Source: Bacteroidia bacterium
Lineage (GTDB): Bacteria > Bacteroidota > Bacteroidia > NS11-12g > UBA9320
Length of the DNA stretch: 60,105 nucleotides
Assembly (NCBI GenBank): GCA_017857855.1
Contig: JAFMCI010000008.1
Location: forward strand, 1 to 60,105
Reading direction: 5' to 3'
The translations under genes and the position numbers were made by a program. Below the pieces are notes generated by a model. That model had not been told where the DNA came from, did no database searches, and saw nothing but the letters and a program-made list of their open reading frames with translations. This document shows, one piece after another, positions 18,067-27,560 of this stretch (positions are counted from its first letter, which is position 1; every line of letters starts with the position of its first letter).

Positions 18067-19182
18067 ATGTTTAACATAGCAATTATTCCACTTATAACAC
18101 TTTGCTTTAGTGTTATATTTCTGTTAATATTACTTTTTTACTACTTCTATTTCTTTACCCAGCTAAAAGTAAGTGCAGAGCCTAAATCTGAAAGTAGACC
18201 TATATCCGTCATCGTTGCAGCACGTAACGAAAAAAAGAATCTAGAGCAATATTTGGAGTTACTTCTGAACCAAGAATACCCCGAATATGAAGTAGTAGTG
18301 ATAAACGATGGAAGCCATGACGGAACCAAGGCCTTTTTGAAAGAACTTGACGAAAAATATACAAAGCTTAAAATTGTTACCCTAGAATTGGACGAGCGGT
18401 TTCAAAAAGGTAAAAAGTTTGCTTTAACAATGGGTATAAAAGCATCTAAATACGAACATTTGCTCTTTACTGATGCAGACTGTTGGCCTGCTTCTAAAAA
18501 CTGGATTTCTAAAATGAGTCTGTCCTTTCAAGATAAAGACATTGTTTTAGGAGTATCTCCATTGGAAGTTCAAAAAAACATTCTAGGTTCTTTGATTAAA
18601 TATGAAACTTTTCATACCGCATTGCAATACATTACCTACGCCAATAGAGGATTTGCTTACATGGGTGTTGGACGAAATTTAGCTTATACAAAAACCTTAT
18701 TTTTTAAAAACAAAGGATTTGCAAGCCACCAACATATCTTATCAGGTGATGATGATTTGTTTGTTCAAGAGAATACAACTCCTCATAACCTTTCTATTTG
18801 TCTTCATCAAGAGTCATTTATGTACTCTAAATCACCTATCAATTTCGGATCTTGGCTGACCCAAAAGAAACGTCATTTTAGCACTAATAAAGCTTACAAA
18901 AGCAAGTTTATTCGTTTGCTTGGATTGTATAGTTTTGCCCAAGTCGGTCTTTATGCCAGTATTGTAACATGTTTCATTATTGCGCCAAGCATTTGGTTTA
19001 TACCTTTAGGAATTCTCCTATTGAAATGGATTATTCAATGGGCTGTAATGCTAAATCCAACTAAAGCGTTAAAAGCAGAAAGTATTGGTTGGGTCCTTCC
19101 CTACTATGACATCCTTTACACGTTTTTTCTATTCTTCTTCGCTTTCATAAAACCTTTTACCAGAAAACCTAAATGGAGTTAA
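18067..19182 (+). CDS. Membrane-associated family 2 glycosyltransferase
   Basis: A 371-residue GT-A enzyme. An N-terminal transmembrane helix (about 5-30) precedes the catalytic domain with VIVAARNE and VVINDGS. A metal-binding TDAD lies near 138-141, a GDDDLF acceptor motif follows, and QKKRHFS is the Q-x-x-R-W-like site. Two or three C-terminal helices fill about 290-365. It should add sugar from a nucleotide donor to a lipid or polysaccharide at the inner membrane. The stop overlaps the rsmG start by 10 bases, so the two are co-transcribed. Confidence 0.85.
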   Translation: MFNIAIIPLITLCFSVIFLLILLFYYFYFFTQLKVSAEPKSESRPISVIVAARNEKKNLEQYLELLLNQEYPEYEVVVINDGSHDGTKAFLKELDEKYTKLKIVTLELDERFQKGKKFALTMGIKASKYEHLLFTDADCWPASKNWISKMSLSFQDKDIVLGVSPLEVQKNILGSLIKYETFHTALQYITYANRGFAYMGVGRNLAYTKTLFFKNKGFASHQHILSGDDDLFVQENTTPHNLSICLHQESFMYSKSPINFGSWLTQKKRHFSTNKAYKSKFIRLLGLYSFAQVGLYASIVTCFIIAPSIWFIPLGILLLKWIIQWAVMLNPTKALKAESIGWVLPYYDILYTFFLFFFAFIKPFTRKPKWS

Positions 19183-19802
19183 TACATAAATACTTTCCAG
19201 AACTTACTAATGATCAACTTGAAAAATTTGACCAGTTAAAACCGTTGTATGAAGAATGGAACAGTAAAATAAATGTAATTAGCCGTAAGGATATGGACCA
19301 GTTTTACAGTAACCATGTGCTACATTCATTATCTATTGTCAAACTCTATGAATTTGAAGATGGCGAAATGGTTCTGGATATAGGTACTGGAGGTGGATTT
19401 CCAGGTATACCTTTAGCTATCTATTATCCAAACGTATCATTTACCTTAATAGACAGTATAAAGAAAAAAACAACAGTAGTGCAAGCAGTTGTAGATGCAT
19501 TAGAATTAAAAAATGTGAAGGTTTTAAATGATCGTTTCGAAAACATAAATGATCCGTTTAATACCATTGTTTCTAGAGCTGTTGCACCCGCAGCCAAGCT
19601 AGTTAGCCTTACTAAAAAAGCGATGCAAAAAGGAGGAAGTCATATTTTCCTAAAAGGGGGCGATCTAGCTTTAGAAAAAGCAGAATTACTTGCTAGTTAC
19701 CGCTCTTTACGATGGTACGAAACTGAGCTAAGCACCTTATTTGAGGAAGCGTTTTTCGAGACTAAAAAAATAATAAATCTTACAGGAGTTGTAAAAAAAT
19801 AA
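19173..19802 (+). CDS. rsmG: 16S rRNA m7G527 methyltransferase
   Basis: A 209-residue enzyme of the usual length. The SAM-binding motif is VLDIGTGGGFPGIPLAI, with the NVISRKD segment upstream and VSRAVAP downstream, all typical of RsmG/GidB. It methylates N7 of G527 in 16S rRNA. It starts inside the end of the glycosyltransferase gene, and its stop abuts the stop of the convergent giant surface protein gene. Confidence 0.93.
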   Translation: MELIHKYFPELTNDQLEKFDQLKPLYEEWNSKINVISRKDMDQFYSNHVLHSLSIVKLYEFEDGEMVLDIGTGGGFPGIPLAIYYPNVSFTLIDSIKKKTTVVQAVVDALELKNVKVLNDRFENINDPFNTIVSRAVAPAAKLVSLTKKAMQKGGSHIFLKGGDLALEKAELLASYRSLRWYETELSTLFEEAFFETKKIINLTGVVKK

Positions 19803-22800
19803 TCAACGTAGTAAGTTGATGGTTCCTGTCTTTTGGAACACTTTATTTTCGAAGTTGGTGTACTGTATTACATAAATATACGTACCCATTGGGACATCCT
19901 CATTTCTGTAGGTTGGCATCCATTTTTCATCAATATTAGATGATTCGTACAACTGCTCTCCCCAACGATTATAAATCTTAATCGTAAACTCATTAATAGC
20001 GGTGCCTACTACCCCAAAACCATCATTAAGCCCGTCATTATTGACAGTGAAAGCATTAGGCACATATACTTCTGGAGAGAAAAAGAAACAAACCTCATTG
20101 CTCCAAGACTCTGTATTTTCACCTTCTTTTTCATACGCTCTTATTCTATAACACTTCCTATACTCGCTTGGCTGCTGCACAGATAGTATAGCTTGTCCTG
20201 GATTTACATTCGACTCTAAAAGTGAGTATGCTTTAGAATTAGACGAGGTATATGCATTATACTGAGAAACTCCCATCACCCATCCAACGTAGGCACTAAA
20301 ATCTAATGACGTTGAAAAATCTACATTTTGAATCCCTTGAAGTAGAATACTCGTATGCGTTTCTGAAGTAATTAAGGTGCCACATAAATTTATCGCTGAA
20401 ATCCTATAATCGTAAGCCTGATTATCGGTATTGATGTCGGTCTCGAGGTAATTATAAACATTGCCAGAAACGGTGGCTACCGTTTGCCATGGGTTGGCAG
20501 ATAAAGCTATCTTTTTTTGGATGTCAAATGAAGACGTTTGAGATTTATTAATCAATTTCCAATCAATAATCATACGATCATCTGGCGTACCCACGCTTAC
20601 GTAGCGTAAATCAATACCTAACGCATCTACTTTTATAGTTAAGGTTTGAACCTCACCCTCACATCCTTTGTCCGAAGTTTCAATCACAGAAAGGTAGGTT
20701 GCCAAAAGACTTTCTTTCCAATCTACGGCAATGGCAGGTGTGCCATCCCCTGTAAATCCAGCAGCACCTTTTACCGTCCATCTATAAGTAGACGCGGGCA
20801 ATCCGGTTACAGCATAATTCTTACCTAAAAGATCTTCTACGCAGATCACAGATGGTCCTGTAATGGCCGTTGTAAACGGCTTAGGATTGACCAAAACAGT
20901 GGTGTCTATTATCACGCCAATGCAACCCGTTGACGTGGTTTCTTTTACCGCAAGTAGATAAGTGCCTGCATTATTCCAAAAAACAGCAATCTGATTGGTT
21001 CCTTGTCCTAGAATATTGGAAGAATTACCGTTTATACTCCATTCATACGTACTGCCAGCAAAACCCGCTAAAACGTATATTACGGTATCTGCTTGCTGAC
21101 AAACTTCCATTTGTCCAACAATGGGCACCTTCTTTGGAATTGGATTTATAATTACGTTTAGCACTACAGGATTACTTAAGCATACTTTGTTATTTACCTT
21201 ATCATATGCTTTTTGAAACATACGTACAGCTCCAGCTCCAGCGCTTCCCCAGTTTACACCAATCTGAAAACTACTGTCTCCGGATACCTGAGATCCTCCG
21301 GTTACACTCCAGTCATAAACAACTCCATTCACCTTTAAGGTAGTGTACGGAATATTAGATACAAATTCACAAATACTGGTAGGCCCTGTAATTAGTGCAG
21401 ATGTGAGAGTATATGTTTTGGTAACTAAGTGTATTTGCGATGTGCTTATACAACCAAATTTATTGGTTTCCGTAACGCGAACCTCCCCCGCTCCTTCGTT
21501 CCCCCAATTAACCTTGATCCCATCGGTATTACCCCCCGAAATTTGTAAACCTCCAATTATAGACCATGTATAAGTTGAACCATTTTGAGGATTTTCTATC
21601 TTATATTCTACATCACTAGCATTCGGACAAATACTTGTCGGGCCAACAATAGTAGGGTTCGGTTCACTCACAAAAACAGTCAGTTTGGCCGTATCGCTCG
21701 TACATCCAAATTCATTTGTCTCCGAAATTTTCAAGGTAAAACTAGGCTTACCATATTGTCCTAATTGAATAGTATTTCTATTGGTAAAGTATAACGGTGT
21801 GTTAGTAACCTGCCACAAATAGGTATTTGTAGCAGTATACGTAACGGTGTAAATCAAATTAGGCTCGTCAGCACAAACGGTATCTTTCCCAAGGATAATA
21901 GGTAGCGGCGGACTGGGTCTTATGATAATATTTAGATTAATCCACTCGCCTAAACATCCATTTTCGCTAACTTCCCGCACACGGATACTGCCGGCAGTTG
22001 GATTATTCCAATCTATAGAAACCATGGCTTTATTAGATGCTCCAATTATGTCTCCACCAGTAACCTCCCATTCGAAGGAAGATTTTAATTTACCATCAGT
22101 AACTGTATAGTCAAATTGGTTATATCTACAAGCATCTGTTGGACCAATCAATTTTTTTGCCCCGACAAAGGGAGTCACATATATTTCTACATCCAAGTTA
22201 TTAAATTTGGGTGGACATCCGTCATCCTCAGCAGTAAAATATACAAAATAGGGTATGCTTCGCGCCATATCACAGTCAGGTGTCCAACAAAACTCACTCG
22301 TAGCTGTTGGGATACCCGAAGTATCCCTAAATGTGGCTTTGGTCCCTGATATAGTTGGCCCAGAGCCAGGACTTCCAAGTATTCCTCCACGACCATTTAG
22401 CTTAACACGATCACCGTCAGGATCTGTTGCTGTAACATCAAAGCATAACGCGTCCCCTGCCTCTATTGTAAATCTACTTCCCTTATCCGAGCCAATATCA
22501 GGTGCATTGTTGGGAGTACAATCCAAGACTAATATTTGAAGATCCATCCTAATATTACCTAGCAACACACCGTTTCGGTACTCAAGTACTTCTACTCCAA
22601 CAACAAAGCGACCAGATTGAGGACTATAAAAGTGTGTGTGTGCCGTGCGAGCGTCTATGTCTATGTATCCAGCAGTCCCAAATGGATTGAGATAATTATA
22701 GCCTGGTTTATAAACCACCTGATCTAACCTTATAGTATTGGGAGGATCTGGGCTTACAGCACCTAGTGAACCTCCTTGATAGGGACGCATAAAACGATAC

Positions 22801-23399
22801 ACTAGACTATCACCATCTTTATCGATGGCATCAAAAAGAAATGAAGTAGTGTCATTATTGCACATGTATGGACTTGGCACTCCATAAAAAGTAGGTGAAT
22901 TATTTTTAAGACTGGTATCCGGAATTTTACAATAATAGGTTTGTCCTTGATCTGGAGAACCACCGCCATCGGTAAGGTTATCTTGAAAATTACGACAACA
23001 CCGTGAATACGTTATTTGATAACCACTCGTATTGGGTGCTACTTCAATAAAACCCTCGTAAAAACCATATTCAATACAAACATTTTTCTTGAAGATATCG
23101 CAATCAATAGAACCCGGTGGATCCACATTATTCTTTATAATTAAAGGAATTTTTACCCGATTATAGATGTTACCATCAGAAGTGTATACACCCAGTGTTA
23201 TTTCAGAGTCTAATGGAACATTAACCCCACCAAAACAGTCCCTATACACATTAAAAGTAACCTTATACACAAAATTACCTGCGGCATTAACATAGGCGAA
23301 TTCATAGTTCATATAACCACCAACGAGATGCGTCGAATAAGCACTATTCGTGAAAACAAGCAGTGTGGCTAACAGTATTATTTTTTGAACTAATCTCAA
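19803..23399 (-). CDS. Giant Ig/PKD-repeat surface protein with gliding-type T9SS C-terminal domain
   Basis: A 1,198-residue secreted protein with a signal peptide (SAYST at about 18-22). A Cys-rich N-terminal domain (about 23-410) follows, then roughly six Ig/PKD-like repeats of 75-90 residues marked by GP-x-x-C near the start and Y-W-V-x-G-G...V-W in the middle. A fibronectin-like part comes next. The last 85 residues are a gliding-motility-associated type B T9SS domain (VPNAFTVNNDGLNDGF, YNRWGEQLYES, GTYIYVI). The start is TTG at 23399: a perfect -7 box at 23416-23423 leaves no room for an earlier start. Probably an adhesin or matrix protein. It is convergent with rsmG. Confidence 0.85.
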   Translation of the reverse strand: MRLVQKIILLATLLVFTNSAYSTHLVGGYMNYEFAYVNAAGNFVYKVTFNVYRDCFGGVNVPLDSEITLGVYTSDGNIYNRVKIPLIIKNNVDPPGSIDCDIFKKNVCIEYGFYEGFIEVAPNTSGYQITYSRCCRNFQDNLTDGGGSPDQGQTYYCKIPDTSLKNNSPTFYGVPSPYMCNNDTTSFLFDAIDKDGDSLVYRFMRPYQGGSLGAVSPDPPNTIRLDQVVYKPGYNYLNPFGTAGYIDIDARTAHTHFYSPQSGRFVVGVEVLEYRNGVLLGNIRMDLQILVLDCTPNNAPDIGSDKGSRFTIEAGDALCFDVTATDPDGDRVKLNGRGGILGSPGSGPTISGTKATFRDTSGIPTATSEFCWTPDCDMARSIPYFVYFTAEDDGCPPKFNNLDVEIYVTPFVGAKKLIGPTDACRYNQFDYTVTDGKLKSSFEWEVTGGDIIGASNKAMVSIDWNNPTAGSIRVREVSENGCLGEWINLNIIIRPSPPLPIILGKDTVCADEPNLIYTVTYTATNTYLWQVTNTPLYFTNRNTIQLGQYGKPSFTLKISETNEFGCTSDTAKLTVFVSEPNPTIVGPTSICPNASDVEYKIENPQNGSTYTWSIIGGLQISGGNTDGIKVNWGNEGAGEVRVTETNKFGCISTSQIHLVTKTYTLTSALITGPTSICEFVSNIPYTTLKVNGVVYDWSVTGGSQVSGDSSFQIGVNWGSAGAGAVRMFQKAYDKVNNKVCLSNPVVLNVIINPIPKKVPIVGQMEVCQQADTVIYVLAGFAGSTYEWSINGNSSNILGQGTNQIAVFWNNAGTYLLAVKETTSTGCIGVIIDTTVLVNPKPFTTAITGPSVICVEDLLGKNYAVTGLPASTYRWTVKGAAGFTGDGTPAIAVDWKESLLATYLSVIETSDKGCEGEVQTLTIKVDALGIDLRYVSVGTPDDRMIIDWKLINKSQTSSFDIQKKIALSANPWQTVATVSGNVYNYLETDINTDNQAYDYRISAINLCGTLITSETHTSILLQGIQNVDFSTSLDFSAYVGWVMGVSQYNAYTSSNSKAYSLLESNVNPGQAILSVQQPSEYRKCYRIRAYEKEGENTESWSNEVCFFFSPEVYVPNAFTVNNDGLNDGFGVVGTAINEFTIKIYNRWGEQLYESSNIDEKWMPTYRNEDVPMGTYIYVIQYTNFENKVFQKTGTINLLR

Positions 23400-23415
23400 T
23401 GGTTGTAAGGTTTTA

Positions 23416-23423
23416 CAAAAATA
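23416..23423 (-). promoter_or_regulatory. -7 promoter box of the giant surface protein gene
   Basis: TATTTTTG on the minus strand, a perfect TAnnTTTG match 16 bases before the TTG start codon at 23399. It fixes that unusual start. Confidence 0.6.
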
Positions 23424-23476
23424 TAGTACTTACCATTCGAAAACGATTAATACTTATGAATAGTTTCCTAATAACC

Positions 23477-24037
23477 TTATTTTGACATGGCTGCTACAAA
23501 CGAACCTAAATCGGGATACGTATAATCCTGATTGTCAAATAAAAACTGCGGGTTTGCTATTTTAACCTTAGTAATTCCTAGCGTATCTGCCAATTGCATG
23601 TCTCCAGGAGAGTCTCCTACCATAATAGCTTTAGTCCAATCAATATCCGGAAAATAAGACTTTGCTTTTAAGAGCATTCCATTTTTGGGCTTACGCCATT
23701 CATGACTTTCTTCTTTTAAATACGGAGCATAAAACGAAGCATCGAAATAAGATAAACCTTTGTTTTTGAGACTATTGTACAATTTAAGATGAACATTTTC
23801 TAAGTCTTTTTCACTCATTACCTTACGATGTACGCCTTGCTGATTGGTAACCATCACGACGCGTTTGACCATTTGTTGTAATTTTCCCAATGCATCTAGA
23901 ACTCCATCCACAAGAATAAAATCACTAGGCTGTTTGGCATAATCATCCACTATAGGAAGATTTATCACACCATCTCTATCCAAAAAAATGGTAAAATCCG
24001 TTAAACTTTCAGGCGAAAATGGTTTGTGCTCGTTCAT
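23477..24037 (-). CDS. gmhB: HAD-family heptose-1,7-bisphosphate phosphatase (GmhB-like)
   Basis: A 186-residue HAD phosphatase with the nucleophile motif FLDRDGVIN (about 17-25), VTNQQG, RKPKNGM and MVGDSPGDM. It should remove the 7-phosphate of D-glycero-D-manno-heptose-1,7-bisphosphate. The Cys/His zinc loop that precedes RKP in E. coli GmhB is absent; here the stretch reads YAPYLKEESHEWRKP with no Cys. It overlaps the upstream nucleotidyltransferase gene by 29 bases and is the last gene of the heptose module. Confidence 0.82.
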   Translation of the reverse strand: MNEHKPFSPESLTDFTIFLDRDGVINLPIVDDYAKQPSDFILVDGVLDALGKLQQMVKRVVMVTNQQGVHRKVMSEKDLENVHLKLYNSLKNKGLSYFDASFYAPYLKEESHEWRKPKNGMLLKAKSYFPDIDWTKAIMVGDSPGDMQLADTLGITKVKIANPQFLFDNQDYTYPDLGSFVAAMSK

Positions 24038-24701
24038 AATCTGTGGGTATGCCTATGTCTATAAATAATCCTTTAGAGATGTATCCAGCTAAAAATCCTT
24101 TTTCTACATTCATTTCTAAAACTTCTTTTTCAAATGAGAATTTTGTTGCGTCTGGTAAAAGATCTTTAATCGCTGCACTAATAGCGTATACGCCCCCATT
24201 TATCAGTCCGGTTTTTATACCCAATACTTTTTCTTGAAAACGAACTATTTTAGACTTGTCCAGCAATACCGTTCCGTATCTATCTGGATTTTCTATCTGC
24301 TTAAGCGCTAATGTAATATGGCAATTTGAATCACGATGCACCTCTAGCAGTTCTTCGTAATTTACATCAAAATAAGTATCTCCATTTAAAATTACACCAT
24401 GCTCACTTGTCATTTTTTCAAGCGCTAGGGCTATGCCTCCTCCGGTACCCAAAGGTTCTTTTTCTATAGAATAAATAATAGGAACATTCTGATATTGATG
24501 GCCATAATATTCTTCTATTTTCTCGTATTTGTATCCTACAGCAAGTATTATTTGATTCACATTCTGCATTGGTAATTTGCATAATAGGTGATCCAAAAAG
24601 GGTTTACCTGCAACAGGCGCCATTGGTTTGGGAACCTCACTTACCACAGATGCTAGTCTTGTTCCTAATCCACCAGCTAGTATGATTATATCTATACTCA
24701 T
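24009..24701 (-). CDS. hddC: Heptose-1-phosphate nucleotidyltransferase (HddC-like)
   Basis: A 230-residue sugar-phosphate nucleotidyltransferase starting MSIDIIILAGG. The open frame extends upstream to 24812, but I chose ATG 24701 because it puts the LAGGLGTRL motif at the N-terminus and gives an ATGA overlap with the kinase gene. Other motifs are VPKPMAPVAGKPFL, GTGGGIA and ILNGDTYFD. Sitting between kinase and phosphatase, it probably couples heptose-1-phosphate to GTP, although other sugar specificities cannot be excluded. Confidence 0.82.
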   Translation of the reverse strand: MSIDIIILAGGLGTRLASVVSEVPKPMAPVAGKPFLDHLLCKLPMQNVNQIILAVGYKYEKIEEYYGHQYQNVPIIYSIEKEPLGTGGGIALALEKMTSEHGVILNGDTYFDVNYEELLEVHRDSNCHITLALKQIENPDRYGTVLLDKSKIVRFQEKVLGIKTGLINGGVYAISAAIKDLLPDATKFSFEKEVLEMNVEKGFLAGYISKGLFIDIGIPTDYERAQTIFA

Positions 24702-25726
24702 CTGTTTACCGTATAGGTATATAATCCTTCTTTGGTAAAATGATATTGTTGAACAGTTATCCCGAACGGAACTAGACTTTCTATTAAGCGAGTTCGTGAC
24801 ACCAAAGGGCAATAGAAAAAGAAATATCCTCCGCCACCAGCTCCGCTTATTTTTCCTCCTGTGGCACCGTTTTGCATGGCTGTTTCATAAATGGCATCTA
24901 TTTCCGAGTTACTAATCCCATTTGCCATCATTTTTTTAAACTGCCATCCATCGTGCATTATTTTACCGAGTTGATCTATTTCTCCCATAAGAATAGCCTC
25001 TTTCATCTTAACACTTTGCGCTTTGAGCTGATGGGTAGCCTCAAGTGCATCTAAATTACTATTCGTAATATTAGCTGTTTGTTTCTCAATAATACCAGCC
25101 GATTCTCTACTAGTTCCCATATAAAACAAGACCAAGTTATGCTCTATTTCGGCGGCATACTTTTGCTTAACACGAAGTGGATTTACAATCACCTTATCCT
25201 CTTTCGAGAATTCCATAAAATTAAACCCTCCAAACGTAGCCGCGTACTGATCTTGACGACCACCTGCTAAGCCTAGATCTATTCGTTCTATTTCATACGC
25301 CAAGTGCGCTATATCATACTCTCCTAAAGGTATATTAAGCCATTCCGCAAAAGCTCCTAAAATACTAACCACCAATGTACTACTTGTACCTAAACCTGAA
25401 CCTGGAGGTGCATCTACTCGTGTATAAATCTCAAAAGAGAGAGGTTCTTTTAAGTAGGTTTTTATAATTCTATTGTACACTCCTTTAACCAGCGCTAAAG
25501 GACCATCGGGTTCTAAATAGTTCGCAGAATCTAGCGTTTCACTTATTCCTAAATCTTGAGATTCTAAGTATATTTTACCATTCTTAGTGGGAACGATAGT
25601 CGTATGCGCAAACATATTGATGGTTGCATTCAATATAGAACCACCATGCAAGTCTGCATAAGGACTTACATCCGTACCGCCACCCGCTAATCCAAGCCTC
25701 AATGGAGCTTTGCTTCTAATGATCAT
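24698..25726 (-). CDS. hddA: D-glycero-D-manno-heptose 7-phosphate kinase (GHMP family)
   Basis: A 342-residue GHMP kinase. It has RSKAPLRLGLAGGGTDV at the N-terminus, the ATP loop PPGSGLGTSS (about 108-117), RQDQYAATFGG and the C-terminal KISGAGGGGYF. It should phosphorylate C1 of heptose-7-phosphate, feeding the phosphatase and nucleotidyltransferase downstream. First gene of a three-gene operon for GDP-D-glycero-alpha-D-manno-heptose, used in surface glycans. The isomerase GmhA is not in the window. Confidence 0.87.
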   Translation of the reverse strand: MIIRSKAPLRLGLAGGGTDVSPYADLHGGSILNATINMFAHTTIVPTKNGKIYLESQDLGISETLDSANYLEPDGPLALVKGVYNRIIKTYLKEPLSFEIYTRVDAPPGSGLGTSSTLVVSILGAFAEWLNIPLGEYDIAHLAYEIERIDLGLAGGRQDQYAATFGGFNFMEFSKEDKVIVNPLRVKQKYAAEIEHNLVLFYMGTSRESAGIIEKQTANITNSNLDALEATHQLKAQSVKMKEAILMGEIDQLGKIMHDGWQFKKMMANGISNSEIDAIYETAMQNGATGGKISGAGGGGYFFFYCPLVSRTRLIESLVPFGITVQQYHFTKEGLYTYTVNR

Positions 25727-25859
25727 TGGAACAAAACAACATATTTTTTTTCATTTAACTCTTGTTTTATACCAAACAAGATAACCCCAATTATTAATAT
25801 ATGTTAATAGCATCCATAAAAATAAAGACAAAACATTACTTGTATAGTCGCTTTACAGG

Positions 25860-27479
25860 TCACTCAGTTTGAGACCACTTAATGGTTTGTTGGCGCCCAT
25901 TGCTATTTATTATCAAAAAATAAAGCCCTTTAGGATAAATATTTTTGTGTATAACCAATTCCTCTTGAAAAGAACCTCTTGCCAAAACAGATCCGTTCGT
26001 AGTAGTTAAAATATAGTCAGTTGGATACTCTGAAAGGCTACTCACATTGCACTGTAAGAAAGTGTTTTGGATTTTAAAAAATGCGGGCAATTGCATCATT
26101 TTGATGATTTTAGATAAAGAGAATACACCGTCATAATCTACCTGTTTTAGTTGATAATACGCTACGGGAAATATAACATCATCTATATAAGTGTAAGTGG
26201 ATAGTTCATTAGTTGTTCCTTTGCCGGAAACCTGACCAATCGTGCTGAATAAAATGCCATCTGTGGATTTTTGAACCTCAAAGTAGTTGTTATTTAATTC
26301 GGATGCTGTGCGCCAATGCAACTCAATATTTGTGTTAGGTTGTGTAGCCGTAAACGATATTAACGTTACGGGTAAAGCCATGGATCCAATGGCGCCTGAG
26401 CTCCATGAACTAAACGCTGTGTACACCTTATAAAAAAAAGTGCCCGATGTAGGCAGATTTGTAATTGTAACACTGGTTCCACTGCCTCTGTATAAAACAA
26501 ACTCGGTTGTAGACCCACTGCCCATTTGAGAGTAAACACTTACCGGGTTACTCCAATCAGCAGACGCTGACCATGCCGAAGGATCTACGCTTGCAGCCGG
26601 CGCTGTAGTAACTGAGCTCGCGGATCCTATCACAACTATATTCGAGAAACAACTTGGATTATTCCAAGAAATCACACTAGAATTACCCGTAAGTGAGCTG
26701 TTACTTACAGAGGTAGGGTCAACTGGCAGTGAACACCCTTTAAACGCAATACCAGGACTGGTAATTGAAGGGGTCCATCCGTTTGCGGAATAAGAAGAAC
26801 TAAATCCTTCAACGTCCAAAGTACCATTAGTAGCAGTTGCTCCCCACGCATAAATTCTAAACGTAATCACAGCGCCCGCAGATAGCGTGGAAATCCCTGT
26901 AAGGCTTATAGTATGAATAGACCCCGATACACGTATGCTGTCAGAATTAAGACTAACTGATGAAGAATTAAAGGCATTAAGCGAATACTCCAATTGAAAC
27001 TTTCGAGGACCCGACGGGCTTCGGTCCAAGCGGATTTTCATTTCATTTAAATCCAACACACTTCCGGTATTCACTTCCAATGAAAACTGCAGATAATCAT
27101 TATTGGTTTTTGCATTTGTCAATGAAGTATCAACAAACCCTCTAGAATTATAATTACCACTTAACGTTTCTTGAATAATTCCCGCACCTCTTGATAGTCC
27201 AACTGCACTTATCCCAAAGCCTTCAGCCGTTGTTGTACCAGCAGTATTTTGTCGGTCGACTAACCCAATTAACCCTTGGGCAAATGTTAAGTGGCATGAC
27301 AATACGAACCATCCAACTAACACTATTTTTTTACGCAGCAATAGCTGCTTAATTCTGTTTAAAGTAAAAATAAACGTTTGTTTAAAAGCACCCTTAAGAT
27401 TGTAACGGACGGATACTGCGGCATACAATAGGCAAAAAAATGCCCGAGTTAGCCCAAAAAGCGATAATAGAGTTTTCAT
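25860..27479 (-). CDS. Secreted protein with fibronectin-like region and T9SS-type tail
   Basis: A 539-residue protein. The ATG at 27479 gives a strange 68-residue N-terminus with two hydrophobic stretches. A TTG at 27341 would instead give a clean signal peptide (LRKKIVLVGWFVLSC... ending TFAQ), and I suspect it is the real start. The mature part has a lamin-tail or discoidin-like beta domain (about 70-250), a Ser/Thr-rich middle, the block VTLISFTATQPNTNIELHWRT typical before T9SS tails, and a degenerate type A sorting domain (KGLYFLIINS). Probably a cell-surface or released protein of unknown role. It is monocistronic. Confidence 0.68.
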   Translation of the reverse strand: MKTLLSLFGLTRAFFCLLYAAVSVRYNLKGAFKQTFIFTLNRIKQLLLRKKIVLVGWFVLSCHLTFAQGLIGLVDRQNTAGTTTAEGFGISAVGLSRGAGIIQETLSGNYNSRGFVDTSLTNAKTNNDYLQFSLEVNTGSVLDLNEMKIRLDRSPSGPRKFQLEYSLNAFNSSSVSLNSDSIRVSGSIHTISLTGISTLSAGAVITFRIYAWGATATNGTLDVEGFSSSYSANGWTPSITSPGIAFKGCSLPVDPTSVSNSSLTGNSSVISWNNPSCFSNIVVIGSASSVTTAPAASVDPSAWSASADWSNPVSVYSQMGSGSTTEFVLYRGSGTSVTITNLPTSGTFFYKVYTAFSSWSSGAIGSMALPVTLISFTATQPNTNIELHWRTASELNNNYFEVQKSTDGILFSTIGQVSGKGTTNELSTYTYIDDVIFPVAYYQLKQVDYDGVFSLSKIIKMMQLPAFFKIQNTFLQCNVSSLSEYPTDYILTTTNGSVLARGSFQEELVIHKNIYPKGLYFLIINSNGRQQTIKWSQTE

Positions 27480-27560
27480 TTCTAGTCTTTTCTAACTTTT
27501 CAAAAGTAGAAAAGATTTTGTAGAGATTCAAGTACCTCTACAAAAAAAGAAATGAGAAAT

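Noticed and set aside
20646-22539. Several 60-94 codon plus-strand frames inside the giant surface protein gene
   Set aside because: Shadows of the repeat-coding sequence; none has coding character or conserved features.
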